DNA of 46,727 bases, taken from Chitinophagales bacterium (GTDB lineage Bacteria; Bacteroidota; Bacteroidia; Chitinophagales; CAIODY01). Shown in pieces: positions 18,458 through 27,818 of the stretch. The notes beneath the pieces were generated by a model. That model worked only from the letters and a program-made list of their open reading frames with translations, searched no databases and was not told the origin of the DNA. The stretch covers positions 1 through 46,727 of the forward strand of contig JAPJNH010000053.1 of the NCBI GenBank assembly GCA_026461075.1. Reading direction: 5' to 3'. Both the position numbers and the translations under genes were made by a program. How positions within the stretch are numbered: position 1 is the first letter of the stretch; each line of letters begins with the position of its first letter.

Positions 18458-19288
18458 ATGACTTTAAACGAATTGAGTGCGGCGGCAGAAAGTTTTCCTT
18501 TGACACCAACTTTTCCAGTATTATTCTTGGGACATGGTAGTCCGATGAATGCGATTGAAGAGAATTCTTTTGTTGCTTCCTTTCGCGCTTTAGGAAAGGA
18601 GTTGCCACATCCAAAGGCCGTGCTTTGTATTTCGGCACATTGGTATATTAAAGGTACGAAAGTGTGTCAGGTAGCACATCCTGAGACGATACATGATTTC
18701 TATGGTTTTCCAAAGCCGTTGTTTGATGTACAGTATCCGGCTCCGGGATCACCTTCTCTAGCTAAAGAAACGCAGCTGCTATTAGCACCCTTAGTGCAAG
18801 CGTCCTTGACAGATGAGTGGGGCTTAGATCATGGTGCCTGGTCGGTTTTAAAGCACGTATTCCCCCATGCTGATGTACCTATTGTGCAATTGAGTATTGA
18901 TTATAGTTTGCCTCCTGAAATGCATTTTGAAATAGGTAAGCAATTGAAAGCTTTGCGTCAACGCGGAATTCTAATTGTCGGTAGTGGCAATATCGTTCAC
19001 AATTTGGGATTGGTAGATTTCGCGCGTATCAATGATGAAGGCTACGGATTCGATTGGGCGGTAGAGGCGAGAGCAAAAACGAATCAATGGATTATGGGTG
19101 GAGATATAGAATGTTTAATTCATTATCAAAAACAAGGACGTGCACTTCAACTCGCGGCTCCGACACCAGAACATTATCTGCCACTGCTCTACGTTTTAGG
19201 AGCTGCCGATAAAAAGGAAAGTCTGACACTCTTCAACGATAAGCTTCTTGCGGGTTCGCTCAGCATGACCTCTGTCAAGATTGGCTAA
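18458..19288 (+). CDS. ygiD: YgiD-type extradiol dioxygenase (4,5-DOPA dioxygenase family)
   Basis: A 276-residue LigB-family metalloenzyme. The four expected metal ligands are in place with E. coli YgiD-like spacing: His26 in GHGSPMNA, His61 in ISAHW, His181 in GNIVHN and His239 in PEHYLPL; the catalytic-type His125 is in GLDHGAWSVL. Family members cleave catechols such as L-DOPA, giving betalamic-acid-like products, though the physiological substrate in bacteria is not settled. It is co-transcribed with the flippase upstream and closed by a strong terminator. Confidence 0.88.
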   Translation: MTLNELSAAAESFPLTPTFPVLFLGHGSPMNAIEENSFVASFRALGKELPHPKAVLCISAHWYIKGTKVCQVAHPETIHDFYGFPKPLFDVQYPAPGSPSLAKETQLLLAPLVQASLTDEWGLDHGAWSVLKHVFPHADVPIVQLSIDYSLPPEMHFEIGKQLKALRQRGILIVGSGNIVHNLGLVDFARINDEGYGFDWAVEARAKTNQWIMGGDIECLIHYQKQGRALQLAAPTPEHYLPLLYVLGAADKKESLTLFNDKLLAGSLSMTSVKIG

Positions 19289-19290
19289 AT

Positions 19291-19323
19291 AAAAAAGCCT
19301 CCTAAGTGTTAGGAGGCTTTTTT
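19291..19323. terminator. Bidirectional terminator between convergent genes
   Basis: The stem GCCTCCTAA (19297-19305) pairs with TTAGGAGGC (19309-19317) around GTG and is flanked by A6 on the left and T6 on the right, so it can end both the YgiD unit and the minus-strand secreted protein gene. Confidence 0.92.
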
Positions 19324-19340
19324 GCTTTTTCAGTTATTTA

Positions 19341-21143
19341 TTATTTGTATTCAATCTTATAGAAATAGAATACCTGACGGCGTCCGCCGATTAATTTACC
19401 TTTTGTCTTGATCGATTCATAACCATACGCGATGAAGTAATTATCAAACCAATATTCCACATTACTTCCCGAAGTACTTACTACTTTATCTGTTTCTTTA
19501 CCTGTATTGATCGCTGCGGTGAAAGTACCATTCTGCATCTTACCATTGTTCACCACTTTAGAGCGCAAGGATTTTCCATCATTATAAACGATTACGATAT
19601 CTTCATCATCAGGATTACTCATCACTGTTGTATGCGGATATAAGCCATAAGGCGGGGTATAGAAATTGATTGGGAATACATTATTCCATAGCATGTCACC
19701 ATTCTCAGGATCGAAACAAGCTACTAATGCTTTTGTGAAAACATAACCATCAAATACCTGGCGCGTATGCCAAGCCTTTCCATCATAATAGGTTTCTGTG
19801 TGATAGTGCTCATAGTAGAATTCACCAATCATAATGATACCTTCTTTGGTTTCGATAGGGTCGTGGAATAAAACTTCCTGACTAGTAGAGTAATCTATAT
19901 CCTTGTTGCCACTCTCTGCATCTTTAAAGAAGTTTTTGAAAGGATAGCAACGTAAGAATTTCTGTTTTCCTTTTACCAATTTAGAGATATAAAAACCGGT
20001 AGTTAATAAACCGTCGGTGATATGACCGTGTTTTAGTTTTTTACGTGTGAAGCCTTTAATGTTTTCTCCATATTTAGAGTAAGAGCCAACAGCTAAAATA
20101 CTTTTATCGCCTAGGGTGCTTACTGCAACTTCATTTAAGCCGATGCCTTGTTTTGCAGGGATTTCATATTCACGACCTTCTTTACCACCTTGTCCCATCA
20201 ACTTTACGTATTGCACGAAAAGATCTTTTTTAGTGGCTTGTTTGCAGAAAGAAACCGCTACGTTAGACGAGTCGATACCACGAGAGATATTGCTTACAAA
20301 TCCTTTATTGTCGTTTTGAGAAATAGGGAAAGAAGAGATTTGCTTGCCTTTGAAATCAGCATAGTACAGCATTGGGTGGAACTTCACGGCATTGTCGCCA
20401 CCTACTGCACAATAGTAGATACCGCAGGTCATTAAGGTAAGGATGGTACGACCACAAATTTCCTTTTGGGTTGGATTGGAGAAACCGCCGAAGTAAACCG
20501 TGCTTTGCGACATATACATGTCGGTGATAGTTGTTGGGGTAGGGAGTAAGCCAGTAACGGAGTTGCACTTGTTCTTACGAACATTGTACTGCACCATTTC
20601 CACTTCCTTGCTGTAGCCATTGGCCATGCCTGTATTTACAGGTACCGCTAAAAGGATATAAACCATCTTACGAGACTTATCATAAATTGCTTTTACGAAG
20701 TTTACTTTTTTGCTCGCCATGTATTCTGTGCGCGCTACTTCTTTAAAGTCGGTATTGTATTTTACAAAGATCCATTTCTTCTGACCATCTTTGCTGCGTT
20801 CGTCAGATTCATAAAAAAGAATAATCCCTTCGTCTCCGGTAGGAACGAGGTTGATATTGTCGGAATTGAAGGAAGCTTCGATTTCTACACGGTTTTTGCC
20901 TTTTTTCTTTGGCTTTACTTCTTCTTCGTCGCCTTCTTCACTTGTGCTTTTTGACTTTTTCTTGCTGATTTCTGGTGCAGCTTCACCTTCATCGCCTTGG
21001 TTTTCGTCTTCGGTACTACTTGTAGTGGCAGAATTTTCTTCAGTATCGGCCTTTTTTGTCTTTTTCGACTGAGCCATGCTCGGTGTGCCCATGAAGCATA
21101 AAAGCGTCAAAATCAGGCTAAAAATCAGGGTACGTTTAAACAT
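19341..21143 (-). CDS. Secreted protein of unknown function with charged low-complexity linker
   Basis: A 600-residue exported protein I do not recognise. A signal peptide (1-24, ending SMAQ) is followed by a Lys/Glu/Ser-rich linker (about 26-84), then about 500 residues of beta-rich sequence with repeating strands such as GIILFYESDE, VYILLAV and GIIMIGEFYYE, suggestive of a beta-propeller. No catalytic motif or T9SS sorting domain is apparent; the protein ends FYFYKIEYK. ATG 21143 is chosen because the longer frame opens with a TTG (21164-21162) that is the end of a TATTTTTG promoter box. It is a single-gene unit with its own promoter and terminator. Periplasmic or outer-membrane-associated location is a guess. 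Confidence 0.72.
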   Translation of the reverse strand: MFKRTLIFSLILTLLCFMGTPSMAQSKKTKKADTEENSATTSSTEDENQGDEGEAAPEISKKKSKSTSEEGDEEEVKPKKKGKNRVEIEASFNSDNINLVPTGDEGIILFYESDERSKDGQKKWIFVKYNTDFKEVARTEYMASKKVNFVKAIYDKSRKMVYILLAVPVNTGMANGYSKEVEMVQYNVRKNKCNSVTGLLPTPTTITDMYMSQSTVYFGGFSNPTQKEICGRTILTLMTCGIYYCAVGGDNAVKFHPMLYYADFKGKQISSFPISQNDNKGFVSNISRGIDSSNVAVSFCKQATKKDLFVQYVKLMGQGGKEGREYEIPAKQGIGLNEVAVSTLGDKSILAVGSYSKYGENIKGFTRKKLKHGHITDGLLTTGFYISKLVKGKQKFLRCYPFKNFFKDAESGNKDIDYSTSQEVLFHDPIETKEGIIMIGEFYYEHYHTETYYDGKAWHTRQVFDGYVFTKALVACFDPENGDMLWNNVFPINFYTPPYGLYPHTTVMSNPDDEDIVIVYNDGKSLRSKVVNNGKMQNGTFTAAINTGKETDKVVSTSGSNVEYWFDNYFIAYGYESIKTKGKLIGGRRQVFYFYKIEYK

Positions 21144-21161
21144 TTTAAGGAATTTGAGCGT

Positions 21162-21169
21162 CAAAAATA
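21162..21169 (-). promoter_or_regulatory. -7 box of the secreted-protein gene
   Basis: Perfect TATTTTTG on the minus strand, 18 bases before the ATG at 21143. Its terminal TTG is in frame with the gene and could be mistaken for a start codon. Confidence 0.6.
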
Positions 21170-21255
21170 CATATTTTTTTGCCTGGATTTGTGGATTATA
21201 TAGAATTTAGGTCAAGTTCTTAATGTAGAATTAATCTAATAATGAGAAAAAGTAT

Positions 21256-21263
21256 TATCTTTG
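21256..21263 (+). promoter_or_regulatory. -7 box of the candidate small RNA
   Basis: Perfect TATCTTTG in the 224-base gap between divergent genes. The next structure downstream is a terminator at 21304-21344 rather than an open reading frame, and the peptidase gene has another box of its own at 21356. No clear -33 TTG is present. Confidence 0.5.
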
Positions 21264-21267
21264 CACT

Positions 21268-21344
21268 CTGAGGCTAACCGCCCCAAAACGAAACCCGAGT
21301 TCGAAATCCGTCAGTATGTGGTTGTACTGACGGATTTTTTTTAT
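21268..21344 (+). ncRNA. Candidate small RNA of about 75 nt
   Basis: A -7 box (21256-21263) and a strong terminator bracket about 75 bases with no start codon followed by a sensible frame. Besides the terminator hairpin, a small hairpin CGAA(89-92)/TTCG(300-303; positions within 21289-21303) can form. The element is unlikely to be an attenuator of the M1 peptidase gene, because that gene has its own box immediately after the terminator. It does not match preQ1 or SAM-II riboswitch patterns I know. The class and the 5' end are unproven. Confidence 0.4.
21304..21344 (+). terminator. Intrinsic terminator of the candidate small RNA
   Basis: A perfect 13-bp stem, AAATCCGTCAGTA (21304-21316) with TACTGACGGATTT (21325-21337), has an 8-nt loop and a T8 tail. 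No gene on the plus strand ends upstream of it within 2 kb, so it needs an independent transcript. Confidence 0.88.
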
Positions 21345-21355
21345 GCTATTAATTT

Positions 21356-21363
21356 TATCTTTA
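21356..21363 (+). promoter_or_regulatory. Candidate -7 box, M1 peptidase (leaderless-type spacing)
   Basis: TATCTTTA, one base off TAnnTTTG, is followed by exactly four bases (GCCT) and the ATG at 21368. An active promoter here would give an mRNA beginning at or next to the start codon. Confidence 0.5.
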
Positions 21364-21367
21364 GCCT

Positions 21368-23797
21368 ATGAAAAACTTGCTCGCGTTATTGTTGCTGTCC
21401 ATTTCCATTTTTACAGCTAATGCTCAGTCCTTTATTCAAACTACCATAGGCGAACCCTATGCACATCCAGTCGATATTACGCGACTAAAACTCGAAGTGT
21501 CGTTCCAATTAGCAGAAGGCATTGTCAATGGTGAGGTGACACATTATTTCACCGCATTGCAAAATACAGATACCTTGTTTTTGAATGGCATTGATATGCA
21601 GTATGAAAAAGTAATGTATCATGGAAAAGAGCTGAAGTATTCCGCTACTAGCACAGGTATTACTTTGCGTTTCCCAAAAACATTGAAAGTGGGTAGTAAA
21701 GATTCTGTCTATATTCAATATCAATGCACGCCACGCAAAGGAATTTATTTCATCGGATGGAAGCCAAATCAAGGCGGACGCAAACAGATATGGACGCAAG
21801 GTGAAGGTGAAGACAATCGTCATTGGATACCGATGTATGATGGACTCAACGATAAGATGATAACGGAGACAATCGTACATTTTCCAGCAGCCTATGAAGT
21901 ATTATCGAACGGAACTTTAATTTCTTCCACCAAGGATAAAAAGAATCCTGCGATGAAGATATGGCATTATCGCATGCAACATCCGCATAGCACGTACTTA
22001 ATCATGCTCGGTATCGGAGAATATAAAATCGAACATCGCGTAACGAAGTCGGGTGTGCCTGTTAACCTTTATTATTATCCAGATCAAGCGGATCGTGTAG
22101 GACCAACCTATAAATACGCTACCGAAGCCATCGACTTCATGGAGCAACAAACCGGTATCCGCTATCCATGGGAAAGTTATAGTCAAATTCCTGTACAAGA
22201 CTTTATGTATGGTGCTATGGAAAATACCACAGCGACGATATTTGGCGACTTCTTACAAAATGATGCGCGTGGCGCCATTGACAATACCTATATCGGTGTG
22301 GATGCACATGAGTTGACGCATCAGTGGTTTGGAGATTATGTCACAGGGAGAAGCTGGAAGCAAATTTGGTTGCAAGAAAGTTATGCTACCTATTATCCAA
22401 AAATCTTTACGCGTCAACTATACGGACGTGATTATTACGAATGGAATCGTCGGAACGAACATCGTGCAGCATTATCCTTAGCGGAGAACAATCAATTGCC
22501 AATTGTACATCCTGGTCCGGGCACCGCACGTATTTATCAAAAAGGTTCAGCGGTAATCGACATGCTAAATTATGTGTATGGGGAAGAATCTTGGAAGCGC
22601 GTCATTCATTATTATCTTACACATCATCCATATTCAAACGTTGAAACAAACGATTTATACCAAGCTTTTCAAGATACCTTAGGAGTAGTACCTGATTGGT
22701 TTTTCAATGAATGGTTGTATAACGGAGGCGAACCGAAATATGAAGTAAGTCATAAACAAATGGTTCAAATGGATGGTCATTATACCACTCAATTCACCGT
22801 AGAACAAAAGCAAGAATTGAAGGAAGGTGTAGGCTTATTCAAGATGCCTATTGATGTAGAAGTATTCTATAGCGATCGTAGCTACGACTCCGTTAGAGTA
22901 TGGGTCGACGAGGCACGTGAGGTGTTTGACATTCCGAATCCAAAGAACAAACAAGTGTCATTTATTTTGTTTGACCCAGGATCTTATATTTTAAAGAAAG
23001 TTACGGTTAAGAATACCGACGAGCAATGGTTGAATCAAGTGATGTTATCTCCACACATGATTGATCGTTATGATGCTGTTCTTGCATTACGCAGCGCGCC
23101 TTTATCTTTCAAACGAGCTACTTATTTGGCACAGTTAAAGGCCGAGCATTTCCATGCGGTGAAAGTAGAAATCATGAATCAGTTGAAAGGAGATACAAGT
23201 CGTACAACAAATGAAGCATTTGCATTTTATATGCATGATCAATACAGCGAAGTTCGTCAAGCAGCTATACGAAATATTGATTTAAGCGGACCTTCGCTTA
23301 TGAAGAATATCGATTTAATTGAATCGATGTGCAAGGACTCTTCCTATGTTGTAATCAGTGTTGCCTTAGATCGTTTGCAGGAAGTTGAAAATGTGCATTC
23401 TACCATAAAGGTATTACAAGAACTCCGTAAGGAAGGTGTTTGTGGGGTAGGGAATAGTTTGCGTATTAAAGTATTAGAACGTTTAGCTGCGAATGAAAAA
23501 GAGTTCCCAGCATGCCGTGATACCTTGATCAGTCTTTGTTCTCCGGCTCATGAATTTCAGACTAGAAGAAATGCAGCAGAGGCTTTGAAGCGTTTAAAAG
23601 TTTTAGATTCTGATTTGTTTGTTTATCTACTAGAAGCGAAGTGCTCTTTCAATACACGTTTGAGCGGTCCGATTGATAATGTCTTAAAGTATTATTTAGA
23701 CAGTACGGAAGGTCGCCGTTATGTCGAATCTGTTTATCGCGCGAGTAAATGGACAGAACGCGAGCGAGCAATTTTGGAACCGATGTTTAAACGTTAA
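21368..23797 (+). CDS. M1 family metallopeptidase (aminopeptidase N-like), exported
   Basis: An 809-residue zinc aminopeptidase with a signal peptide (1-20, ANAQ). The exopeptidase motif GAMEN is at 282-286. Zinc ligands are His314 and His318 in HELTHQW and Glu337, exactly 19 residues on (QESYATYY). After the catalytic domain, residues about 560-800 form helical repeats resembling HEAT, as in other M1 enzymes. It probably trims peptides in the periplasm. It carries its own leaderless-type promoter and lies 15 bases before the Ig-like lipoprotein gene, which also has a box of its own. Confidence 0.92.
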   Translation: MKNLLALLLLSISIFTANAQSFIQTTIGEPYAHPVDITRLKLEVSFQLAEGIVNGEVTHYFTALQNTDTLFLNGIDMQYEKVMYHGKELKYSATSTGITLRFPKTLKVGSKDSVYIQYQCTPRKGIYFIGWKPNQGGRKQIWTQGEGEDNRHWIPMYDGLNDKMITETIVHFPAAYEVLSNGTLISSTKDKKNPAMKIWHYRMQHPHSTYLIMLGIGEYKIEHRVTKSGVPVNLYYYPDQADRVGPTYKYATEAIDFMEQQTGIRYPWESYSQIPVQDFMYGAMENTTATIFGDFLQNDARGAIDNTYIGVDAHELTHQWFGDYVTGRSWKQIWLQESYATYYPKIFTRQLYGRDYYEWNRRNEHRAALSLAENNQLPIVHPGPGTARIYQKGSAVIDMLNYVYGEESWKRVIHYYLTHHPYSNVETNDLYQAFQDTLGVVPDWFFNEWLYNGGEPKYEVSHKQMVQMDGHYTTQFTVEQKQELKEGVGLFKMPIDVEVFYSDRSYDSVRVWVDEAREVFDIPNPKNKQVSFILFDPGSYILKKVTVKNTDEQWLNQVMLSPHMIDRYDAVLALRSAPLSFKRATYLAQLKAEHFHAVKVEIMNQLKGDTSRTTNEAFAFYMHDQYSEVRQAAIRNIDLSGPSLMKNIDLIESMCKDSSYVVISVALDRLQEVENVHSTIKVLQELRKEGVCGVGNSLRIKVLERLAANEKEFPACRDTLISLCSPAHEFQTRRNAAEALKRLKVLDSDLFVYLLEAKCSFNTRLSGPIDNVLKYYLDSTEGRRYVESVYRASKWTERERAILEPMFKR

Positions 23798-23800
23798 TCG

Positions 23801-23808
23801 TACCTTTG
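23801..23808 (+). promoter_or_regulatory. Candidate -7 box, Ig-like lipoprotein (leaderless-type spacing)
   Basis: Perfect TACCTTTG followed by exactly four bases (CGCC) and the ATG at 23813, inside the 15-base gap after the peptidase stop. Confidence 0.5.
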
Positions 23809-23812
23809 CGCC

Positions 23813-25438
23813 ATGCGTGTTTTGAGAAACGTTTTATGGGTGACTTGTTTGGCAGTAATTTATTCCTGCGCACATGTGGTGAATCCAGATGGCGGCGCAA
23901 AGGATACGAAATCGCCTTCATTAGTGAAAGCCATTCCTGCTAATGCTTCTACGGCGATTCAGCCAAAAGAGATTCGTTTACAGTTTGATGAGTATGTGCA
24001 ACTATTAAATGCAGATGCAGTAATTATTTCTCCGCCATTGGCGAATATTCCTACTATTAAAGCAAAGAATAAATCTATACGTGTCGCGTTGGAGGATACA
24101 TTGCTTCCTAATACTACCTACAGTATTAATTTCGGAGACGCGATTACGGATATCACAGAGAGAAATCCTGTGAAGAATTTTTCTTATGTATTTAGCACAG
24201 GCACTTTTTTAGATACTGCTTTTGTGGCTGGTACTTTAAAAGATGCGTATTCAGGAAAAGCATTGAAGGATTATCTAGTAATGCTGTATATGGATTTTGA
24301 CGATTCAGTGCCCGCGAAACATATGCCGTATTATTTCACGAAGACCGATGCAGAAGGGCGTTGGCGTATTAACAACGTAAAAGAGACTCAATATCGCGTA
24401 TTTGCGTTAAAGGATGAGAATAGTGATTTTCTGTTCGATCAAGTGACGGAGCCGATTGCTTTTGCAGATACACTCATTAAGGCTACAGCTAATGGCACCC
24501 TCGTACCGCTTTTCGCTTTTAAAAATGAAAGTGATAAAGTACGTTTAGAGTCAAATAAAACTATCGCTGCTGGCATACAGCAATTGATATGGTCGAAGTC
24601 CTTAGGAAGCTCAACTCCGAACATACGATTCTTAAGCACGAAAGCACAAGGTTCTATTTGTTTCTCGCGACACATGGACACGGCCTATGTATACACATCT
24701 TCTTACGCAAGAGATTCGGTGATACTTGAATTGAGTTATGCGAGTAATCGAGACACTATCGCTTGGGAGATTCGTGCCGATGAAGACAGTTTGCAATGGA
24801 GAAAGAAATATAAAGCAAGTGCGCTGTTAAATACGCAGGTGGCTTCGCGCATGACGAAGAGTAATGTGACGGTTCAATCTTTCTTGCCAAATCAGGATAT
24901 TAGTATTCGCTTCAATCGTCCTATGCAACGCGATTTAATTAACGCGAGCGGAGTTTATCTCGTGAAGGATTCAAGTACTAGTATTCGTATCAATATCGAT
25001 AGCACTATGCTTTCTGCAGATGGCATGCAATTACAAATTGCGAATACTCGCCTTAATTCTTGGAATGATTTTAAATTAATTTTGCCTGCCAATAATTGGT
25101 ACGATACCTTGAAATTTAATTTGCATCGGGCAACGGAAGAAGAACGAGCTTCATTACAATTACATTTTGACAAAACCTCTTCGAAGGCAATTGTTTTTTT
25201 GTCATTGAACGAACAAGTTGTTTATCGCTTCTCCGCAAGCAGTGCTGATATTTCCTTGAAACACGTTTGGCCAGGCACGTATAAGGTGATGATTTTGCAA
25301 GATGAAAATGCGAATGGCAGATGGGATACTGGAAATTATTTCCAACATCGTCAATCAGAAAAAATACAATTCTTGCCTAACACCATTCAGGTGAAAGGAA
25401 ATTGGGAAGTGGTACAAGAAATTAAAATACCTGATTAA
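23813..25438 (+). CDS. Lipoprotein with SbsA-type Ig-like domain
   Basis: A 541-residue lipoprotein. The lipobox IYSC puts the acylated cysteine at residue 19. Residues about 32-130 match the Big_5 / SbsA Ig-like domain (PSLVKAIPANASTAI, IRLQFDEYVQL, PNTTYSINFGDAI), followed by a carboxypeptidase-regulatory-like section (FVAGTLKDAYSGKALKDYLV) and more beta-rich sequence with two DENSD/DENANGRWD-type loops. A surface or periplasmic structural role is likely; no enzyme activity is visible. Its stop overlaps that of the convergent MMPL gene by four bases with no terminator. Confidence 0.82.
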   Translation: MRVLRNVLWVTCLAVIYSCAHVVNPDGGAKDTKSPSLVKAIPANASTAIQPKEIRLQFDEYVQLLNADAVIISPPLANIPTIKAKNKSIRVALEDTLLPNTTYSINFGDAITDITERNPVKNFSYVFSTGTFLDTAFVAGTLKDAYSGKALKDYLVMLYMDFDDSVPAKHMPYYFTKTDAEGRWRINNVKETQYRVFALKDENSDFLFDQVTEPIAFADTLIKATANGTLVPLFAFKNESDKVRLESNKTIAAGIQQLIWSKSLGSSTPNIRFLSTKAQGSICFSRHMDTAYVYTSSYARDSVILELSYASNRDTIAWEIRADEDSLQWRKKYKASALLNTQVASRMTKSNVTVQSFLPNQDISIRFNRPMQRDLINASGVYLVKDSSTSIRINIDSTMLSADGMQLQIANTRLNSWNDFKLILPANNWYDTLKFNLHRATEEERASLQLHFDKTSSKAIVFLSLNEQVVYRFSASSADISLKHVWPGTYKVMILQDENANGRWDTGNYFQHRQSEKIQFLPNTIQVKGNWEVVQEIKIPD

Positions 25439-27786
25439 GCTTTCTGCTCTTCTTTCTCCGCTTTCTTCGTTACACGTTTATCCACCCACAATAATAATGC
25501 GGGCAATAAGGTAAGGTTGGCAATCATTGAGAACACGAGGGTTAAAGAAGTCAATAATCCCAATGCTTTTGTTCCCCCGAAATCAGAGACCACGAAGATG
25601 AAGAAGCCTGCAAACAATACTAAAGAAGTATAGATAATACTAACCCCTGTTTCTTGAATGGTACGGATCACCGTTGGTTTGATATGACCACCATGGAAAG
25701 GTAATTCTTGTTTATAGTTTACTAAGAATCGAATGGTCACATCGATTGCAATTCCTAGTGAAATACTGAAGATAAGTACCGTAGATGGTTTGAGTGGAAT
25801 GCCCATCCAACCCATGATTCCAGCCGTCATTACCATTGGTAGAATGTTTGGTAGCAGCGATACTAAAAGGATACGCATTGAACGGAACAACCACAACATA
25901 CAGAAGATGATTGTGATGAATGCGTAAATCAAACTTTCTCTTAAGCCGTTAATAATAAACTTACTTCCTTCTAAGAATATCACCGATGCTCCGGTAAGTG
26001 TTACGGTATATTTCGAAGTATCGAAGATGGCATTTACTTGCGGACGGATGCTATCTAACAGTTGTGGTAATTTCTGACTGCCCACATCTTTCATCGTTAA
26101 GCTAACGCGAGCCGTTTGTTTGTTGCTATCCAAGAAAGCGGTCAGCATATTAGCACCTTTAGTGTTCTTGTCTTTTTTCTTAATTAACGGATCGTAGACG
26201 AACGCTTGTTCGAATCCTTCTGGTAAACGATAATTTTCTGGGTCGCCACCGAAATAGGCTTGCGTAGCGAATTTCAAGCCTTCAGTTATACTTAAGGTTG
26301 GTGAAAATTCAGGATACTGTTGTAAGGCTGTTTCGAGCTCTTCAATCTTTGCAAACATCTTTGGATTTGTCGCTCTGTTTTTCTTATGCGCATCGATAAT
26401 AACTTCAAATGGCATAATACCATGAAACTGATTTTCAAACCATTTAAGATCTAAATAGATAGGATCCTTTTGTGGTAAGTCGTCTACGATATAAGCGAGT
26501 GAATGTAAACGGAACATGCCTGCAATCCCAATCAAGCCAACAATTACGGAGGTAAGATAAATGGCTTTGCGTTTGTGTAATACTATATGTTCTAGCCATT
26601 TGATAATGCGCTGTAAAAAGCCCATTTCCAAATAGTTTGTATCCTCTTTATGTGGAGGTGCGATGAAGGAGAAAAGGATAGGAATTAAAATCAAAGACAA
26701 AACGAAAATGACTAAGATATTAATACTCGCAATCCAACCGAACTCCGTTAGCAAAGCTGATTTGGTGAAGATGAATACGAAGAATCCGATAGCGGCAGTA
26801 AGGTTCGTAAATAAAGTAACGATCCCCATTTTCTCTACAACCCCTTCTAAGGCAAGACGGCGATCTCCGAGATGCGCGTATTCTAAATGATATTTATTAA
26901 TGAGGTAAATACAGTTTGGAATACCAATTACCACAATCAGCGTTGGCACCAATGCTGTTAAGATGGTTACTTGATAGCCCATTAAATGTATACTTCCAAG
27001 GGTAAATATTACACCTACTAAAACAACAATTAATGAGAAAAAGGTTGCTAAAATAGATCGGAAGAAAAGGTACAGAATGATGGCAGTTAATAGCAAAGAA
27101 AGGATGGTGAACAAAGTTCCTTCCGCCGCTAATTTCTTCGCAATTTGTGTACGGATATAAGGCAAGCCGCTGTAATGTAATTCTGTGTTGTGTTTTGCAC
27201 TGAATGCATCACTCACCGTTTTGATTTCTGCCACGATACGTTTACGCTCATCGGTATTCATCAATTCCTTACGAATCTTTACTGCAACTAAGGTTGCATG
27301 TGTTTGTGTATTATACAAACGATCACCATAGAAAGGTAATGACATAAACAAATCCTTTGCAGAATCTAAAGATTCTTGCGAAGCATAGTGTGCTGCGAAA
27401 ATCGGCTTCACTTTATAATCGGCACTTGCCGTATCATAAATAACAGTGATACTATTTCCTACACCTAATACACTTTCAATACCCTTGATTTTTTTCAAAT
27501 CAGCCATCCATTGTTGATAGTCGTTGAAATAAGTGGTCGAAAACAATTTCTTAGTATCTTCTTTAAGTCCGATTACCAAAGCGTTTCCGTCTTCCCCAAA
27601 TTTTTGTTTGAACTTTTGATATTCTACAAATTTTGAATTATCCGTTGGAATACTTCTATTGAATTCGTTACTAATATGAATTTTCGTGGCATGGTAGCCC
27701 ATGAAGATCGTAGCAGCAGTGATGATACTGATCCAAGTCCATTTATTATTCAATATTAGTTTGGCGAAAAAGCTCCAGATTTTCAT
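25435..27786 (-). CDS. RND/MMPL superfamily transporter
   Basis: A 783-residue inner-membrane protein with the double RND layout: one helix at about 13-30, a large periplasmic loop, a helix bundle at about 220-400 (FSLIVVLVGVIFTLGSIHL and NLTAAIGFF), a second loop, and a final bundle at about 610-765 (SISLGIAIDVTIRFL, with Asp in the helix). This is the MMPL-type exporter family that moves lipids or hydrophobic compounds using the proton gradient. It has no adaptor or outer-membrane channel gene beside it. It starts 32 bases after the M32 gene on the same strand, so the two may be co-transcribed. Confidence 0.86.
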   Translation of the reverse strand: MKIWSFFAKLILNNKWTWISIITAATIFMGYHATKIHISNEFNRSIPTDNSKFVEYQKFKQKFGEDGNALVIGLKEDTKKLFSTTYFNDYQQWMADLKKIKGIESVLGVGNSITVIYDTASADYKVKPIFAAHYASQESLDSAKDLFMSLPFYGDRLYNTQTHATLVAVKIRKELMNTDERKRIVAEIKTVSDAFSAKHNTELHYSGLPYIRTQIAKKLAAEGTLFTILSLLLTAIILYLFFRSILATFFSLIVVLVGVIFTLGSIHLMGYQVTILTALVPTLIVVIGIPNCIYLINKYHLEYAHLGDRRLALEGVVEKMGIVTLFTNLTAAIGFFVFIFTKSALLTEFGWIASINILVIFVLSLILIPILFSFIAPPHKEDTNYLEMGFLQRIIKWLEHIVLHKRKAIYLTSVIVGLIGIAGMFRLHSLAYIVDDLPQKDPIYLDLKWFENQFHGIMPFEVIIDAHKKNRATNPKMFAKIEELETALQQYPEFSPTLSITEGLKFATQAYFGGDPENYRLPEGFEQAFVYDPLIKKKDKNTKGANMLTAFLDSNKQTARVSLTMKDVGSQKLPQLLDSIRPQVNAIFDTSKYTVTLTGASVIFLEGSKFIINGLRESLIYAFITIIFCMLWLFRSMRILLVSLLPNILPMVMTAGIMGWMGIPLKPSTVLIFSISLGIAIDVTIRFLVNYKQELPFHGGHIKPTVIRTIQETGVSIIYTSLVLFAGFFIFVVSDFGGTKALGLLTSLTLVFSMIANLTLLPALLLWVDKRVTKKAEKEEQKA

Positions 27787-27818
27787 GTGAATTGTTTCGG
27801 TGGTGTTCGGGAATATAG

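Noticed and set aside
21294-21310. GTTCGAAATCC resembles the T-arm of a tRNA
   Set aside because: There is no acceptor stem, anticodon arm or D arm around it, and the bases belong to a terminator hairpin.
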